Of a stretch of 64,000 nucleotides of DNA, positions 27,790 through 42,079 are shown piece by piece. The stretch spans positions 1,366,001-1,430,000 of the forward strand of contig NC_079880.1 in the NCBI RefSeq assembly GCF_029227915.1. The letters run 5' to 3'. Position numbers and translations under genes: made by a program. This DNA is from Hydractinia symbiolongicarpus (lineage: Eukaryota > Cnidaria > Hydrozoa > Anthoathecata > Hydractiniidae). How positions within the stretch are numbered: the stretch's first letter is position 1; every line of letters starts with the position of its first letter. Below the pieces are notes generated by a model, which made no database searches, was not told the DNA's origin, and saw only the letters and a program-made list of their open reading frames with translations.

Positions 27790-30700
27790 CAGTAAAAGAT
27801 GACTTATTAATTTAAATTTTTAAATGAAGCGCTACAACAGCGCTCAGTGTAATCGCTGAGTTTATGCAATCATGTCAAATTAAGAAGAATGCTATTTCTT
27901 GGAGTCCAATTTTTTTATTTATCACATTTACAAGGTCACAGTCAAAAGTTAGTTCAATTAAGTCCCACAGTCAATCGTTTCACTGTTAAAAGCGGTGCAA
28001 CCTAGTAATATCAGATGAATATCGCTAAATACATGTTGGTACGAATATATGACCCAACCGTTGAAACTTAAACGGACTGACACCGTTAGAAAGTCAGTGA
28101 AATGTAGTTTTTGAAACTGTCACTATTTCTTCAGCGCGCGCTAACGGCTAGGATTGGTCCCTCAGCAAAAAATGAGTTTTTTATCTTAATTTTGAATTGA
28201 AGCGCTACCACAGCGGCCGGTGTAATCACTGAGTTCCGGCAATCATGTCAAATTAAGAAGAATGTTATTTCTTGAATTCCAATTTTCTCATTTATCACAT
28301 TTATCAGGTCACAGTCCAAAGTTAGTTCAATTAAGTCCCACAGTCAATCATTTCACTGTTAAAAGCGATGCAATCTAGTAATGTCAGAGGAATATCGCTA
28401 AATACTTGTTGGTAGGAATATGTGACCCAACCGTTTACACTCAAAAGGACTGGCACCGTTAAAAAGTCAATGAAAGGTAGTTTTTGAAACTGTCGCTATT
28501 TCTTCAGCGCGTGATAACGGCTAGGATTGGTCCCACAGTAAAAAATGACTTTCTTATCTTAATTTTTAAATGAAGCGCTACAACAGCGCCCAGTGTAAAC
28601 GCTGAGTTTAGGCAATCATGTCAAATTAAGAAGACTGTTTTTTCTTGGAGTCCAATTGCCTCCTTTATCACATTTATCAGGTCACAGTCCAAAGTTAGTT
28701 CAATTAAGTCCCACAGTCAATCGTTTAATTGTTAAAGGCGATGCAACCTAGGAATATCAGAAAAATATCGCTAAATTCATGTTGGTACAAATATGTGACG
28801 CAACCGTTGTAACTCAAACGGACTGACACCGTTAGAAAGTCAATTAAAAGAAGTTTTTGAAACTGTCGCTATTTCTTCAGGGCGCGATAACGGCTAGGAT
28901 TGGTCCCACAGTAAAAAATGACTTTCTTATCTTAAATTTTAAATGAAGCGCTACCACAGCGCCCAGTGTAATCGCTGAGTTTAGGCAATCATGTCAAATT
29001 AAGAGGAATGTTTTTTCTTGGAGTCCAATTGTCTCCTTTATCACATTTATCAGGTCAGAGTCCAAAGTTAGTTCAATTAAGTCCTACAGTCAAACGTTTC
29101 ATTGGTAAAGGCGATGCAACCTAGTAATATCAGAAAAATATCGCTAAGTTCATGCTGGTACAAATATGTGACTCAACCGTTGTAACTCAAACGGACTGAC
29201 ACCGCTAGAAAGTCAATGAAAAGAAGTTTTTGAAACTGTCGCTATTTCTTCAGGGCGCGATAACGGCTAGGATTGGTTCCACAGTAAAAAATGAATTATT
29301 AATTAAAATTTTTAAATGAAGCGCTACAACAGCGCCCAGTGTAAACGCTGAGTTTAGGCAATCATGTCAAATTAAGAAGAATGCTATTTCTTGGAGTCCA
29401 ATTTTTTCATTCATCACATTTATCAGGTCACAGTCAAATGTTAGCTCAATTAAGTCCCACAGTCAATCATTTTATTGTTAAAGGCGATGAAACCTAGTAA
29501 TATCAGAAAAATATCGCTAAATTCATGTTGGTACGAATATGTGACGCAACCGTTGTAACTCAAACGGACTGAAACCGTTAGAAAGTCAATGAAATGAAGT
29601 TTCTGAAACTGTCGCTATTTCTTCAGGGCGCGATAAAGGCTAGGATTGGTCCCACAGTAAAAAATGACTTATTAATTTAAATTTTTAAATGAAGCGCTAC
29701 AACAGCGCTCAGTGTAATCGCTGAGTTTATGCAATCATGTCAAATTAAGAAGAATGCTATTTCTTGGAGTCCAATTTTTTTATTTATCACATTTACAAGG
29801 TCACAGTCAAAAGTTAGTTCAATTAAGTCCCACAGTCAATCGTTTCACTGTTAAAAGCGGTGCAACCTAGTAATATCAGATAAATATCGCTAAATACATG
29901 TTGGTACGAATATATGACCCAACCGTTGAAACTTAAACGGACTGACACCGTTAGAAAGTCAGTGAAATGTAGTTTTTGAAACTGTCACTATTTCTTCAGC
30001 GCGCGCTAACGGCTAGGATTGGTCCCTCAGCAAAAAATGAGTTTTTTATCTTAATTTTGAATTGAAGCGCTACCACAGCGGCCGGTGTAATCACTGAGTT
30101 CCGGCAATCATGTCAAATTAAGAAGAATGTTATTTCTTGAATTCCAATTTTCTCATTTATCACATTTATCAGGTCACAGTCCAAAGTTAGTTCAATTAAG
30201 TCCCACAGTCAATCATTTCACTGTTAAAAGCGATGCAATCTAGTAATGTCAGAGGAATATCGCTAAATACATGTTGGTAGGAATATGTGACCCAACCGTT
30301 TACACTCAAAAGGACTGGCACCGTTAAAAAGTCAATGAAAGGTAGTTTTTGAAACTGTCGCTATTTCTTCAGCGCGTGATAACGGCTAGGATTGGTCCCA
30401 CAGTAAAAAATGACTTTCTTATCTTAATTTTTAAATGAAGCGCTACAACAGCGCCCAGTGTAAACGCTGAGTTTAGGCAATCATGTCAAATTAAGAAGAC
30501 TGTTTTTTCTTGGAGTCCAATTGCCTCCTTTATCACATTTATCAGGTCACAGTCCAAAGTTAGTTCAATTAAGTCCCACAGTCAATCGTTTAATTGTTAA
30601 AGGCGATGCAACCTAGGAATATCAGAAAAATATCGCTAAATTCATGTTGGTACAAATATGTGACGCAACCGTTGTAACTCAAACGGACTGACACCGTTAG

Positions 30701-31630
30701 AAAGTCAATTAAAAGAAGTTTTTGAAACTGTCGCTATTTCTTCAGGGCGCGATAACGGCTAGGATTGGTCCCACAGTAAAAAATGACTTTCTTATCTTAA
30801 ATTTTAAATGAAGCGCTACCACAGCGCCCAGTGTAATCGCTGAGTTTAGGCAATCATGTCAAATTAAGAGGAATGTTTTTTCTTGGAGTCCAATTGTCTC
30901 CTTTATCACATTTATCAGGTCAGAGTCCAAAGTTAGTTCAATTAAGTCCTACAGTCAATCGTTTCATTGGTAAAGGCGATGCAACCTAGTAATATCAGAA
31001 AAATATCGCTAAGTTCATGCTGGTACAAATATGTGACTCAACCGTTGTAACTCAAACGGACTGACACCGCTAGAAAGTCAATGAAAAGAAGTTTTTGAAA
31101 CTGTCGCTATTTCTTCAGGGCGCGATAACGGCTAGGATTGGTTCCACAGTAAAAAATGAATTATTAATTAAAATTTTTAAATGAAGCGCTACAGCAGCGC
31201 CCAGTGTAAACGCTGAGTTTAGGCAATCATGTCAAATTAAGAAGAATGCTATTTCTTGGAGTCCAATTTTTTCATTCATCACATTTATCAGGTCACAGTC
31301 AAATGTTAGCTCAATTAAGTCCCACAGTCAATCATTTTATTGTTAAAGGCGATGAAACCTAGTAATATCAGAAAAATATCGCTAAATTCATGTTGGTACG
31401 AATATGTGACGCAACCGTTGTAACTCAAACGGACTGAAACCGTTAGAAAGTCAATGAAATGAAGTTTCTGAAACTGTCGCTATTTCTTCAGGGCGCGATA
31501 AAGGCTAGGATTGGTCCCACAGTAAAAAATGACTTATTAATTTAAATTTTTAAATGAAGCGCTACAACAGCGCTCAGTGTAATCGCTGAGTTTATGCAAT
31601 CATGTCAAATTAAGAAGAATGCTATTTCTT
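27790..31630 (+). repeat. 5-monomer higher-order repeat (1865 bp), two copies
   Basis: Two adjacent copies, about 27.79-29.65 kb and 29.66-31.63 kb. TTGAAACTTAAACGG falls at 28061 and 29926, and ATTGGTAAAGGCGATGC at 29101 and 30966. Agreement is near-perfect over most of the length, including rare variants such as GAAGACTGTTTTTTC, CTCAAAAGGACTGG and CAAATGTTAGCTC. Confidence 0.85.
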
Positions 31631-31702
31631 GGAGTCCAATTGTCTCCTTTATCACATTTATCAGGTCACAGTCCAAAGTTAGTTCAATTAAGTCCCACAG
31701 TC

Positions 31703-33573
31703 AATCGTTTCATTGTTAAAGGCGATGCAACCTAGTAATATCAGAAAAATATCGCAAAGTTCATGCTGGTACAAATATGTGACGCAACCGTTGTAACTCA
31801 AACCGACAGACACCGCTAGAAAGTCAATGAAAAGAAGTTTTTGAAACTGTCGCTATTTCTTCAGGGCGAGATAACGGCTAGGATTGGTTCCACAGTAAAA
31901 AATGAATTATTAATTTAAATTTTTAAATGAAGCGCTACAACAGCGCCCAGTGTAAACGCTGAGTTTAGGCAATCATGTCAAATTAAGAAGAATGTTTTTT
32001 CTTAGAGTCCAATTGCCTCCTTTATTACATTTATCAGGTCACAGTCCAAAGTTAGTTCAATTAAGTCCCACAGTCAATTGTTTAATTGTTAAAGGCAATG
32101 CAACCTAGAAATATCAGAAAAATATCGCTAAATTCATGTTGGTACGAATATGTGACGCAACCGTTGTAACTCAAACGGACTGACACCGTTAGAAAGTCAA
32201 TGAAAAGAAGTTTTTGAAACTGTCGCTATTTCTTCAGGGCGCGATAACGGCTAGCATTGGTCCCACAGTAAAAAATGACTTATTAATTTAAATATTTAAA
32301 TGAAGCGCTACAACAGCGCCCAGTGTAAACGCTGAGTTAGGCAATCATGTCAAATAAAGAAGAATGCTATTTCTTGGAGCCCAATTCTTTCATTCATCAC
32401 ATTTATCAGGTCACAGTCAAAAGTTAGTTCAATTAAGTCCCACAGTCAATCATTTTATTGTTAAAAGCGATGAAACCTAGTAATATCAGAAAAATATCGC
32501 TAAATTCATGTTGGTACGAATATGTGACGCAACCGTTGTAACTCAAACGGACTGACACCGTGAGAAAGTCAATGAAATGAAGTTTTTGAAACTGTCGCTA
32601 TTTCTTCAGGGCGCGATAACGGCTAGGATTGGTCCCACAGTAAAAAATGACTTATTAATTTAAATTTTTAAATGAAGCGCTACAACAGCGCTCAGTCTAA
32701 TCGCTGAGTTTATGCAATCACGTCAAATAAAGAAGAATGCTATTTCTTGGAGTCCAATTTTTTCATTTATCACATTTATCAGGTCACAGTCAAAAGTTAG
32801 TTCAATTAAGTCCCACAGTCAATCGTTTCACTGTTAAAAGCGGTGCAACCTAGTAATATCAGATGAATATCGCTAAATACATGTTGGTACGAATATATGA
32901 CCCAACCGTTGAAACTTAAACGTACTGAAACCGTTAGAAAGTCAGTGAAATGTAGTTTTGGAAACTGTCACTAGTTCTTCAGCGCGCGCTAACGGCTAGG
33001 ATTGGTCCCTCAGCAAAAAATGAGTTTTTTATCTTAATTTTGAATTGAAGCGCTACCACAGCGGCCGGTGTAATCGCTGAGTTGCGGCAATCATGTCAAA
33101 TTAAGAAGAATGTTATTTCTTGAATTCCAATTTTCTCATTTATCACATTTATCAGGTCACAGTCCAAAGTTAGTTCAATAAAGTCCCACAGTCAATCGTT
33201 TAATTGTTAAAGGCGATGTAACCTAGGAATATCAGAAAAATATCGCTAAATTCATGTTGGTACGAATATGTGACGCAACCGTTGTAACTCAAACGGACTG
33301 ACACCGTTAGAAAGTCAATGAAATGTAGTTTTTGAAACTGTCGCTATTTCTTCAGCGCGTGATAACGGCTAGGATTGGTCCCACAGTAAAAAATGACTTT
33401 CTTATCTTAATTTTTAAATGAAGCGCTACCACAGCGCCCAGTGTAATCGCTGAGTTTAGGCAATCATGTCAAATTAAGAGGAATGTTTTTTCTTGGAGTC
33501 CAATTGTCTCCTTTATCACATTTATCAGGTCACAGTCCAAAGTTAGTTCAATTAAGTCCTACAGTCAATCGTT
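31703..33573 (+). repeat. Long-range block, copy 2 (offset 6713)
   Basis: Partner of 24990-26860. Between the two copies lies the 1865-bp duplication. One explanation is a larger unit interrupted by that later local expansion. Divergence begins near 33573, where this copy reads GGCAATGCAACC and the other reads GGCGATGCAACC. Confidence 0.78.
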
Positions 33574-34440
33574 TCATTGTTAAAGGCAATGCAACCTAGT
33601 AATATCAGAAAAATATCGCTAAATTCATGTTGGTACGAATATGTGACGCAACCGTTGTAACTCAAACGGACTGACACCGTTAGAAAGTCAATGAAATGAA
33701 GTTTTTGAAACTGCCGCTATTTCTTCAGGGCTCAATAGCGGCTAGGATAGGTCCCACAGTAAAAAAAGACTTATTAATTTAAATTTTTAAATAAAGCGCT
33801 ACCACAGCGCCCAGTGTAATCGCTGAGTTCCGGCAATCACGTCAAGTTAAGAAGAATGTTATTTCTTGGAGTCCAATCTTCTCATTTATCACATTTATCA
33901 GGTCACAATCCAAAGTTAGTTCAATTAAGTCCCACAGTCAATCATTTCACTGTTAAAAGCGATGCAATCTAGTAATGTCAGAGGAATATCGCTAAATACA
34001 TGTTGGTAGGAATATGTTACCCAACCGTTTACACTCAAACGGACTGACACCGTTAGAAAGTCAATGAAATGTAGTTTTTGAAACTGTCGCTATTTCTTCA
34101 GCGCGTGATAACGGCTAGGATTGGTCCCACAGTAAAAAATGACTTTCTTATCTTAATTTTCAAATGAAGCGCTACAACAGCGCCCAGTGTAAACGCTGAG
34201 TTTATGCAATCATGTCAAATTAAGAAGAATGCTATTTCTTGTAGTCCAATTTTTTTATTTATCACATTTACAAGGTCACAGTCAAAAGTTAGTTCAATTA
34301 AGTCCCACAGTCAATCGTTTCACTGTTAAAAGCGGTGCAACCTAGTAATATCAGATGAATATCGCTAAATACATGTTGGTAGGAATATATGAGCCAACCG
34401 TTGAAACTTAAACGGACTGACACCGTTAGAAAGTCAGTGA
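33574..34440 (+). repeat. 373-bp monomers between duplicated blocks
   Basis: About 2.3 ordinary monomers of the same family. A private change, CAGGGCTCAATAGCGGC near 33727, is present. The monomer with AATATGTTACCCAACCGTTT near 34012 recurs near 36252, about 2240 bp or six monomers away. No gene is present. Confidence 0.7.
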
Positions 34441-37400
34441 AATGAAGTTTTTGAAACTGTCACTATTTCTTCAGCGCACGCTAACGGCTAGGATTGGTCC
34501 CTCAGCAAAAAATGAGTTTTTTATCTTAATTTTGAATTGAAGCGCTACAACAGCGCCCAGTGTAAACGCTGAGTTTAGGCAATCATGTCAAATTAAGAAG
34601 ACTGTTTTTTCTTGGAGTCCAATTGCCTCCTTTATCACATTTATCAGGTCACAGTCCAAAGTTAGTTCAATTAAGTCCCACAGTCAATCGTTTAATTGTT
34701 AAAGGCGATGCAACCTAGGAATATCAGAAAAATATCGCTAAATTCATGTTGGTACAAATATGTGACGCAACCGTTGTAACTCAAACGGACTGACACCGTT
34801 AGAAAGTCAATTAAAAGAAGTTTTTGAAACTGTCGCTATTTCTTCAGGGCGCGATAACGGCTAGGATTGGTCCCACAGTAAAAAATGACTTTCTTATCTT
34901 AAATTTTAAATGAAGCGCTACCACAACGCCCAGTGTAATCGCTGAGTTTAGGCAATTATGTCAAATTAAGAGGAATGTTTTTTCTTGGAGTCAAATTGTC
35001 TCCTTTATCACATTTATCAGGTCAGAGTCAAAAGTTAGTTCAATTAAGTCCTACAGTCAATCGTTTCATTGGTAAAGGCGATGCAACCTAGTAATATCAG
35101 AAAAATATCGCTAAGTTCATGCTGGTACAAATATGTGACCCAACCGTTGTAACTCAAACGGACTGACACCGCTAGAAAGTCAATGAAAAGAAGTTTTTGA
35201 AACTGTCGCTATTTCTTCAGGGCGCGATAACGGCTAGGATTGGTTCCACAGTAAAAAATGAATTATTAATTAAAATTTTTAAATGAAGCGCTACAACAGC
35301 GCCCAGTGTAAACGCTGAGTTTAGGCAATCATGTCAAATTAAGAAGAATGCTATTTCTTGGAGTTCAATTTTTTCATTCATCACATTTATCAGGTCACAG
35401 TCAAAAGTTAGCTCAATTAAGTCCCACAGTCAATCATTTTATTGTTAAAGGCGATGAAACCTAGTAATATCAGAAAAATATCGCTAAATTCATGTTGGTA
35501 CGAATATGTGACGCAACCGTTGTAACTCAAACGGACTGACACCGTTAGAAAGTCAATGAAATGAAGTTTCTGAAACTGTCGCTATTTCTTCAGGGCGCGA
35601 TAAAGGCTAGGATTGGTCCCACAGTAAAAAATGACTTATTAATTTAAATTTTTAAATGAAGCGCTACAACAGCGCTCAGTGTAATCGCTGAGTTTATGCA
35701 ATCATGTCAAATTAAGAAGAATGCTATTTCTTGGAGTCCAATTGTCTCCTTTATCACATTTATCAGGTCACAGTCCAAAGTTAGTTCAATTAAGTCCCAC
35801 AGTCAATCGTTTCATTGTTAAAGGCGATGCAACCTAGTAATATCAGAAAAATATCGCTAAATTCATGTTGGTACGAATATGTGACGCAACCGTTGTAACT
35901 CAAACGGACTGACACCGTTAGAAAGTCAATGAAATGAAGTTTTTGAAACTGCCGCTATTTCTTCAGGGCGCAATAACGGCTAGGATAGGTCCCACAGTAA
36001 AAAAAGACTTATTAATTTAAATTTTTAAATGAAGCGCTACCACAGCGCCCAGTGTAATCGCTGAGTTCCGGCAATCACGTCAAGTTAAGAAGAATGTTAT
36101 TTCTTGGAGTCCAATCTTCTCATTTATCACATTTATCAGGTCACAATCCAAAGTTAGTTCAATTATGTCCCACAGTCAATCATTTCACTGTTAAAAGCGA
36201 TGCAATCTAGTAATGTCAGAGGAATATCGCTAAATACATGTTGGTAGGAATATGTTACCCAACCGTTTACACTCAAACGGACTGACACCGTTAGAAAGTC
36301 AATGAAATGTAGTTTTTGAAACTGTCGCTATTTCTTCAGCGCGTGATAACGGCTAGGATTGGTCCCACAGTAAAAAATGACTTTCTTATCTTAATTTTTA
36401 AATGAAGCGCTACAACAGCGCCCAGTGTAAACGCTGAGTTTAGGCAATCATGTCAAATTAAGAAGAATGCTATTTCTTGGAGTCCAATTTTTTCATTTAT
36501 CACATTTATCAGGTCACAGTCAAAAGTTAGTTCAATTAAGTCCCACAGTCAATCATTTTATTGTTAAAGGCGATGAAACCTAGTAATATCAGAAAAATAT
36601 CGCTAAATTCATGTTGGTACGAATATGTGACGCAACCGTTGTAACTCAAACGGACTGACACCGTTAGAAAGTCAATGAAATGAAGTTTCTGAAACTGTCG
36701 CTATTTCTTCAGGGCGCGATAACGGCTAGGATTGGTCCCACAGTAAAAAATGACTTATTAATTTAAATTTTTAATTGAAGCGCTACAACAGCGCTCAGTG
36801 TAATCGCTGAGTTTATGCAATCATGTCAAATTAAGAAGAATGCTATTTCTTGGAGTCCAATTTTTTTATTTATCACATTTACAAGGTCACAGTCAAAAGT
36901 TAGTTCAATTAAGTCCCACAGTCAATCGTTTCACTGTTAAAAGCGGTGCAACCTAGTAATATCAGATGAATATCGCTAAATACATGTTGGTACGAATATA
37001 TGACCCAACCGTTGTAACTCAAACGGACTGACACCGTTAGAAAGTCAATGAAATGAAGTTTCTGAAACTGTCGCTACTTCTTCAGGGCGCGATAACGGCT
37101 AGGATTGGTCCCACAGTAAAAAATGACTTATTAATTTAAATTTTCAAATGAAGCGATACAACAGCGCCCAGTGTAATCGCTAAGTTTAGGCAATCATGTC
37201 AAATTAAGAAGAATGCTATTTCTTGGAGTCCAATTTTTTCATTTATCACATTTATCAGGTCACAGTCAAAAGTTAGTTCAATTAAGTCCCACAGTCAATC
37301 ATTTCACTGCTAAAAGTGATGCAACCTAGTAATGTCAGATGAATATCGCTAAATACATGTTGGTACGAATATGTGACCCAACCGTTTAAACTCAAACGGA

Positions 37401-38924
37401 CTGACACCGTTAGAAAGTCAGTGAAATGTAGTTTTTGAAACTGTCACTATTTCTTCCGCGCACGCTAACGGCTAGGATTGGTCCCTCAGCAAAAAATGAG
37501 TTTTTTATCTTAATTTTGAATTGAAGCGCTACAACAGCGCCCAGTGTAAACGCTGAGTTTAGGCAATCATGTCAAATTAAGAAGACTGTTTTTTCTTGGA
37601 GTCCAATTGCCTCCTTTATCACATTTATCAGGTCACAGTCCAAAGTTAGTTCAATTAAGTCCCACAGTCAATCGTTTAATTGTTAAAGGCGATGCAACCT
37701 AGGAATATCAGAAAAATATCGCTAAATTCATGTTGGTACAAATATGTGACGCAACCGTTGTAACTCAAACGGACTGACACCGTTAGAAAGTCAATTAAAA
37801 GAAGTTTTTGAAACTGTCGCTATTTCTTCAGGGCGCGATAACGGCTAGGATTGGTCCCACAGTAAAAAATGACTTTCTTATCTTAAATTTTAAATGAAGC
37901 GCTACCACAGCGCCCAGTGTAATCGCTGAGTTTAGGCAATCATGTCAAATTAAGAGGAATGTTTTTTCTTGGAGTCAAATTGTCTCCTTTATCACATTTA
38001 TCAGGTCAGAGTCAAAAGTTAGTTCAATTAAGTCCTACAGTCAATCGTTTCATTGGTAAAGGCGATGCAACCTAGTAATATCAGAAAAATATCGCTAAGT
38101 TCATGCTGGTACAAATATGTGACCCAACCGTTGTAACTCAAACGGACTGACACCGCTAGAAAGTCAATGAAAAGAAGTTTTTGAAACTGTCGCTATTTCT
38201 TCAGGGCGCGATAACGGCTAGGATTGGTTCCACAGTAAAAAATGAATTATTAATTAAAATTTTTAAATGAAGCGCTACAACAGCGCCCAGTGTAAACGCT
38301 GAGTTTAGGCAATCATGTCAAATTAAGAAGAATGCTATTTCTTGGAGTCCAATTTTTTCATTCATCACATTTATCAGGTCACAGTCAAAAGTTAGCTCAA
38401 TTAAGTCCCACAGTCAATCATTTTATTGTTAAAGGCGATGAAACCTAGTAATATCAGAAAAATATCGCTAAATTCATGTTGGTACGAATATGTGACGCAA
38501 CCGTTGTAACTCAAACGGACTGACACCGTTAGAAAGTCAATGAAATGAAGTTTCTGAAACTGTCGCTATTTCTTCAGGGCGCGATAAAGGCTAGGATTGG
38601 TCCCACAGTAAAAAATGACTTATTAATTTAAATTTTTAAATGAAGCGCTACAACAGCGCTCAGTGTAATCGCTGAGTTTATGCAATCATGTCAAATTAAG
38701 AAGAATGCTATTTCTTGGAGTCCAATTGTCTCCTTTATCACATTTATCAGGTCACAGTCCAAAGTTAGTTCAATTAAGTCCCACAGTCAATCGTTTCATT
38801 GTTAAAGGCGATGCAACCTAGTAATATCAGAAAAATATCGCTAAATTCATGTTGGTACGAATATGTGACGCAACCGTTGTAACTCAAACGGACTGACACC
38901 GTTAGAAAGTCAATGAAATGAAGT
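34440..38924 (+). repeat. 8-monomer-offset duplication (2984 bp)
   Basis: About 34.44-35.94 kb matches 37.42-38.92 kb. ATTGGTAAAGGCG falls at 35068 and 38052, and ACTGTTTTTTCTTGG at 34601 and 37585. Between them, about 35.94-37.42 kb holds other monomer types, so the repeated unit is only part of the interval. A second match at offset 2238 links AAGCGATACAACAGCGCCC at 37151 with 39389. Confidence 0.78.
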
Positions 38925-41900
38925 TTCTGAAACTGTCACTATTTCTTCAGGGCGCGATAACGGCTAGGATTGGTCCCACAGTAAAAAATGACTTATTAAT
39001 TTAAATTTTTAATTGAAGCGCTACAACAGCGCTCAGTGTAATCGCTGAGTTTATGCAATCATGTCAAATTAAGAAGAATGCTATTTCTTGGAGTCCAATT
39101 TTTTTATTTATCACATTTACAAGGCCACAGTCAAAAGTTAGTTCAATTAAGTCCCACAGTCAATCGTTTCACTGTTAAAAGCGGTGCAACCTAGTAATAT
39201 CAGATGAATATCGCTAAATACATGTTGGTACGAATATATGACCCAACCGTTGTAACTCAAACGGACTGACACCGTTAGAAAGTCAATGAAATGAAGTTTC
39301 TGAAACTGTCGCTACTTCTTCAGGGCGCGATAACGGCTAGGATTGGTCCCACAGTAAAAAATGACTTATTAATTTAAATTTTCAAATGAAGCGATACAAC
39401 AGCGCCCAGTGTAATCGCTAAGTTTAGGCAATCATGTCAAATTAAGAAGAATGCTATTTCTTGGAGTCCAATTTTTTCATTTATCACATTTATCAGGTCA
39501 CAGTCAAAAGTTAGTTCAATTAAGTCCCACAGTCAATCATTTCACTGCTAAAAGTGATGCAACCTAGTAATGTCAGATGAATATCGCTAAATACATGTTG
39601 GTACGAATATGTGACCCAACCGTTTAAACTCAAACGGACTGACACCTTTAGAAAGTCAATGAAATGTAGTTTTTGAAACTGTCGCTATTTCTTCAGCGCG
39701 AGATAACGGCTAGGATTGGTCCCACGGTAAAACATGACTTTCTTATCTTAATTCTTAAATGAAGCGCTACCACAGCGCCCAGTGTAATCGCTGAATTTCG
39801 GCAATCATGTCAAATTAAGAAGAATGTTTTTTCTTAGAGTCCAATTGCCTCCTTTATTACATTTATCAGGTCACAGTCCAAAGTTAGTTCAATTAAGTCC
39901 CACAGTCAATCGTTTAATTGTTAAAGGCGATGCAACCTAGAAATATCAGAAAAATATCGCTAAATTCATGTTGGTACGAATATGTGACGCAACCGTTGTA
40001 ACTCAAACGGACTGACACCGTTAGAAAGTCAATGAAAAGAAGTTTTTGAAACTGTCGCTATTTCTTCAGGGCGCGATAACGGCTAGGATTGGTTCCACAG
40101 TAAAAAATGAATTATTAATTAAAATTTTTAAATGAAGCGCTACAACAGCGCCCAGTGTAAACGCTGAGTTTAGACAATCATGTCAAATTAAGAAGAATGC
40201 TATTTCTTGAAGTCCAATTTTTTCATTCATCACATTTATCAGGTCACAGTCAAAAGTTAGTTCAATTAAGTCCCACAGTCAATCATTTTATTGTTAAAGG
40301 CGATGAAACCTAGTAATATCAGAAAAATATCGCTAAATTCATGTTGGTACGAATATGTGACGCAACCGTTGTAACTCAAACGGACTGAAACCGTTAGAAA
40401 GTCAATGAAATGAAGTTTCTGAAACTGTCGCTATTTCTTCAGGGCGCGATAACGGCTAGGATTGGTCCCACAGTAAAAAATGACTTATTAATTTAAATTT
40501 TTAAATGAAGCGCTACCACAGCGGCCGGTGTAATCACTGAGTTGCGGCAATCATGTTAAATGAAGAAGAATGTTATTTCTGGAATTCCAATTTTCTCATT
40601 TATCACATTTATCAGGTCACAGTCCAAGTTTAGTTCAATTAAGTCCCACAGTCAATCATTTCACTGTTAAAAGCGATGCAATCTAGTAATATCAGAAAAA
40701 TATCGCTAAATTCATGTTGGTACGAATATGTGACGCAACCGTTGTAACTCAAACGGACTGACACCGTTAGAAAGTCAATGAAATGAAGTTTCTGAAACTG
40801 TCGCTATTTCTTCAGGGCGCGATAACGGCTAGGATTGGTCCCACAGTAAAAAATGACTTATTAATTTAAATTTTTAAATGAAGCGCTACAACAGCGCTCA
40901 GTGTAATCGCTGAGTTTATGCAATCATGTCAAATTAAGAAGAATGCTATTTCTTGGAGTCCAATTTTTTCATTTATCACATTTATAAGGTCACAGTCAAA
41001 AGTTAGTTCAATTAAGTCCCACAGTCAATCGTTTCACTGTTAAAAGCGGTGCAACCTAGTAATATCAGATGAATATCGCTAAATACATGTTGGTACGAAT
41101 ATATGACCCAACCGTTGAAACTTAAACGGACTGACACCGTTAGAAAGTCAGTGAAATGTAGTTTTTGAAACTGTCACTATTTCTTCAGCGCGCGCTAACG
41201 GCTAGAATTGGTCCCTTAGCAAAAAATGAGTTTTTTATCTTAATTTTGAATTAAAGCGCTACCACAGCGGCCAGTGTAATCACTGAGTTCCGGCAATCAT
41301 GTCAAATTAAGAAGAATGTTATTTCTTGAATACCAATTTTTTCATTTATCACATTTATCAGGTCACAGTCCAAAGTTAGTTCAATTAAGTCCCACAGTCA
41401 ATCATTTCACTGTTAAAAGCGATGCAATGTAGTAATGTCAGAGGAATATCGCTAAATACATGTTGGTAGGAATATGTGACCCAACCGTTTACACTCAAAC
41501 GGACTGACACCGTTAGAAAGTCAATGAAATGTAGTTTTTGAAACTGTCGCTATTTCTTCAGCGCGTGATAACGGCTAGGATTGGTCCCACAGTAAAAAAT
41601 GACTTTCTTATCTTAATTTTTAAAGGAAGCGCTACCACAGCGCCCAGTGTAATCGCTGAGTTTCGGCAATCAAGTCAAATTAAGAAGAATGTTTTTTCTT
41701 GGAGTCCAATTGTCTCCTTTATCACATTTATCAGGTCACAGTCCAAAGTTAGTTCAATTAAGTCCCACACTCAATCATTTCACTGTTAAAAGCGATGCAA
41801 TTTAGTAATGTCAGATGAACATCGCTAAATACATGTTGGTACGAATATATGACCCAACCGTTGAAACTTAAACGGACTGACACCGTTAGAAAGTCAATGA

Positions 41901-42052
41901 AATGTAGTTTTTGAACCTTTCACTATTTCTTCAGCGCGCGCTAACGGCTAGGATTGGTCCCTCAGTAAAAAATGACTTTCTTATCTTAATTCTGAATTGA
42001 AGCGCTACCACAGCGCCCAGTGTAATCGCTGAGTTTCGGCAATCATGTCAAA
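38925..42052 (+). repeat. 373-bp monomers up to the Helitron
   Basis: About eight monomers. The start repeats about 36.7-37.4 kb with offset 2238. The part near 39.6-39.9 kb resembles the monomers near 14.25-14.5 kb (GAGATAACGGC, CCACGGTAAAA, TTCTTAGAGTCC). The last full monomer starts near 41407. The one starting at 41780 is interrupted by the Helitron at 42052/42053. An open frame of 83 codons at 41538-41789 is only chance openness of the repeat. Confidence 0.75.
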
Positions 42053-42079
42053 CTAGCTGTTTCCCGTGGAAGAATCCAC
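42053..42079 (-). other. Helitron 3' terminus: hairpin plus CTAG
   Basis: Read on the minus strand, a 5-bp stem GTGGA/TCCAC with the 4-nt loop TTCT (42079-42066) is followed by GGGAAACAG and then CTAG at 42056-42053. The next flanking base is T. Position and spacing agree with the replication-termination hairpin of canonical Helitrons. The stem is short, so the call rests on the combination with the other end and the clean target. Confidence 0.85.

Larger units (their letters stand above)
1..42052 (+). repeat. 373-bp satellite array, left segment
   Basis: This is a head-to-tail tandem array with no gene in it. Taking the conserved start TCA(C/T)TGTTAAA as phase zero, monomers begin at 1, 373 and 747, giving lengths of 372 and 374. 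Duplicated blocks further right average 373 bp per monomer, so the segment holds about 113 monomers. Conserved landmarks in order are GATGCAACCTAGTAATATC, CATGTTGGTACGAATATGTG, CAACCGTTGTAACTC, GATAACGGCTAGGATTGGT, the dyad GCGCT-N5-AGCGC, GGCAATCATGTCAA, CTTGGAGTCCAATT and CAATTAAGTCCCACAGTCAA. Neighbouring monomers differ by scattered substitutions, while monomers several units apart can be nearly identical, which is typical of higher-order duplication. I do not recognise the family. A centromeric or heterochromatic location is inference from array size and lack of genes. The array runs off the left edge of the window. Confidence 0.97.

Noticed and set aside
41538-41789. 83-codon open frame on the plus strand near the end of the left array
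   Set aside because: It is the same satellite phase as the 70-codon frames, extended by a few substitutions that remove a stop.
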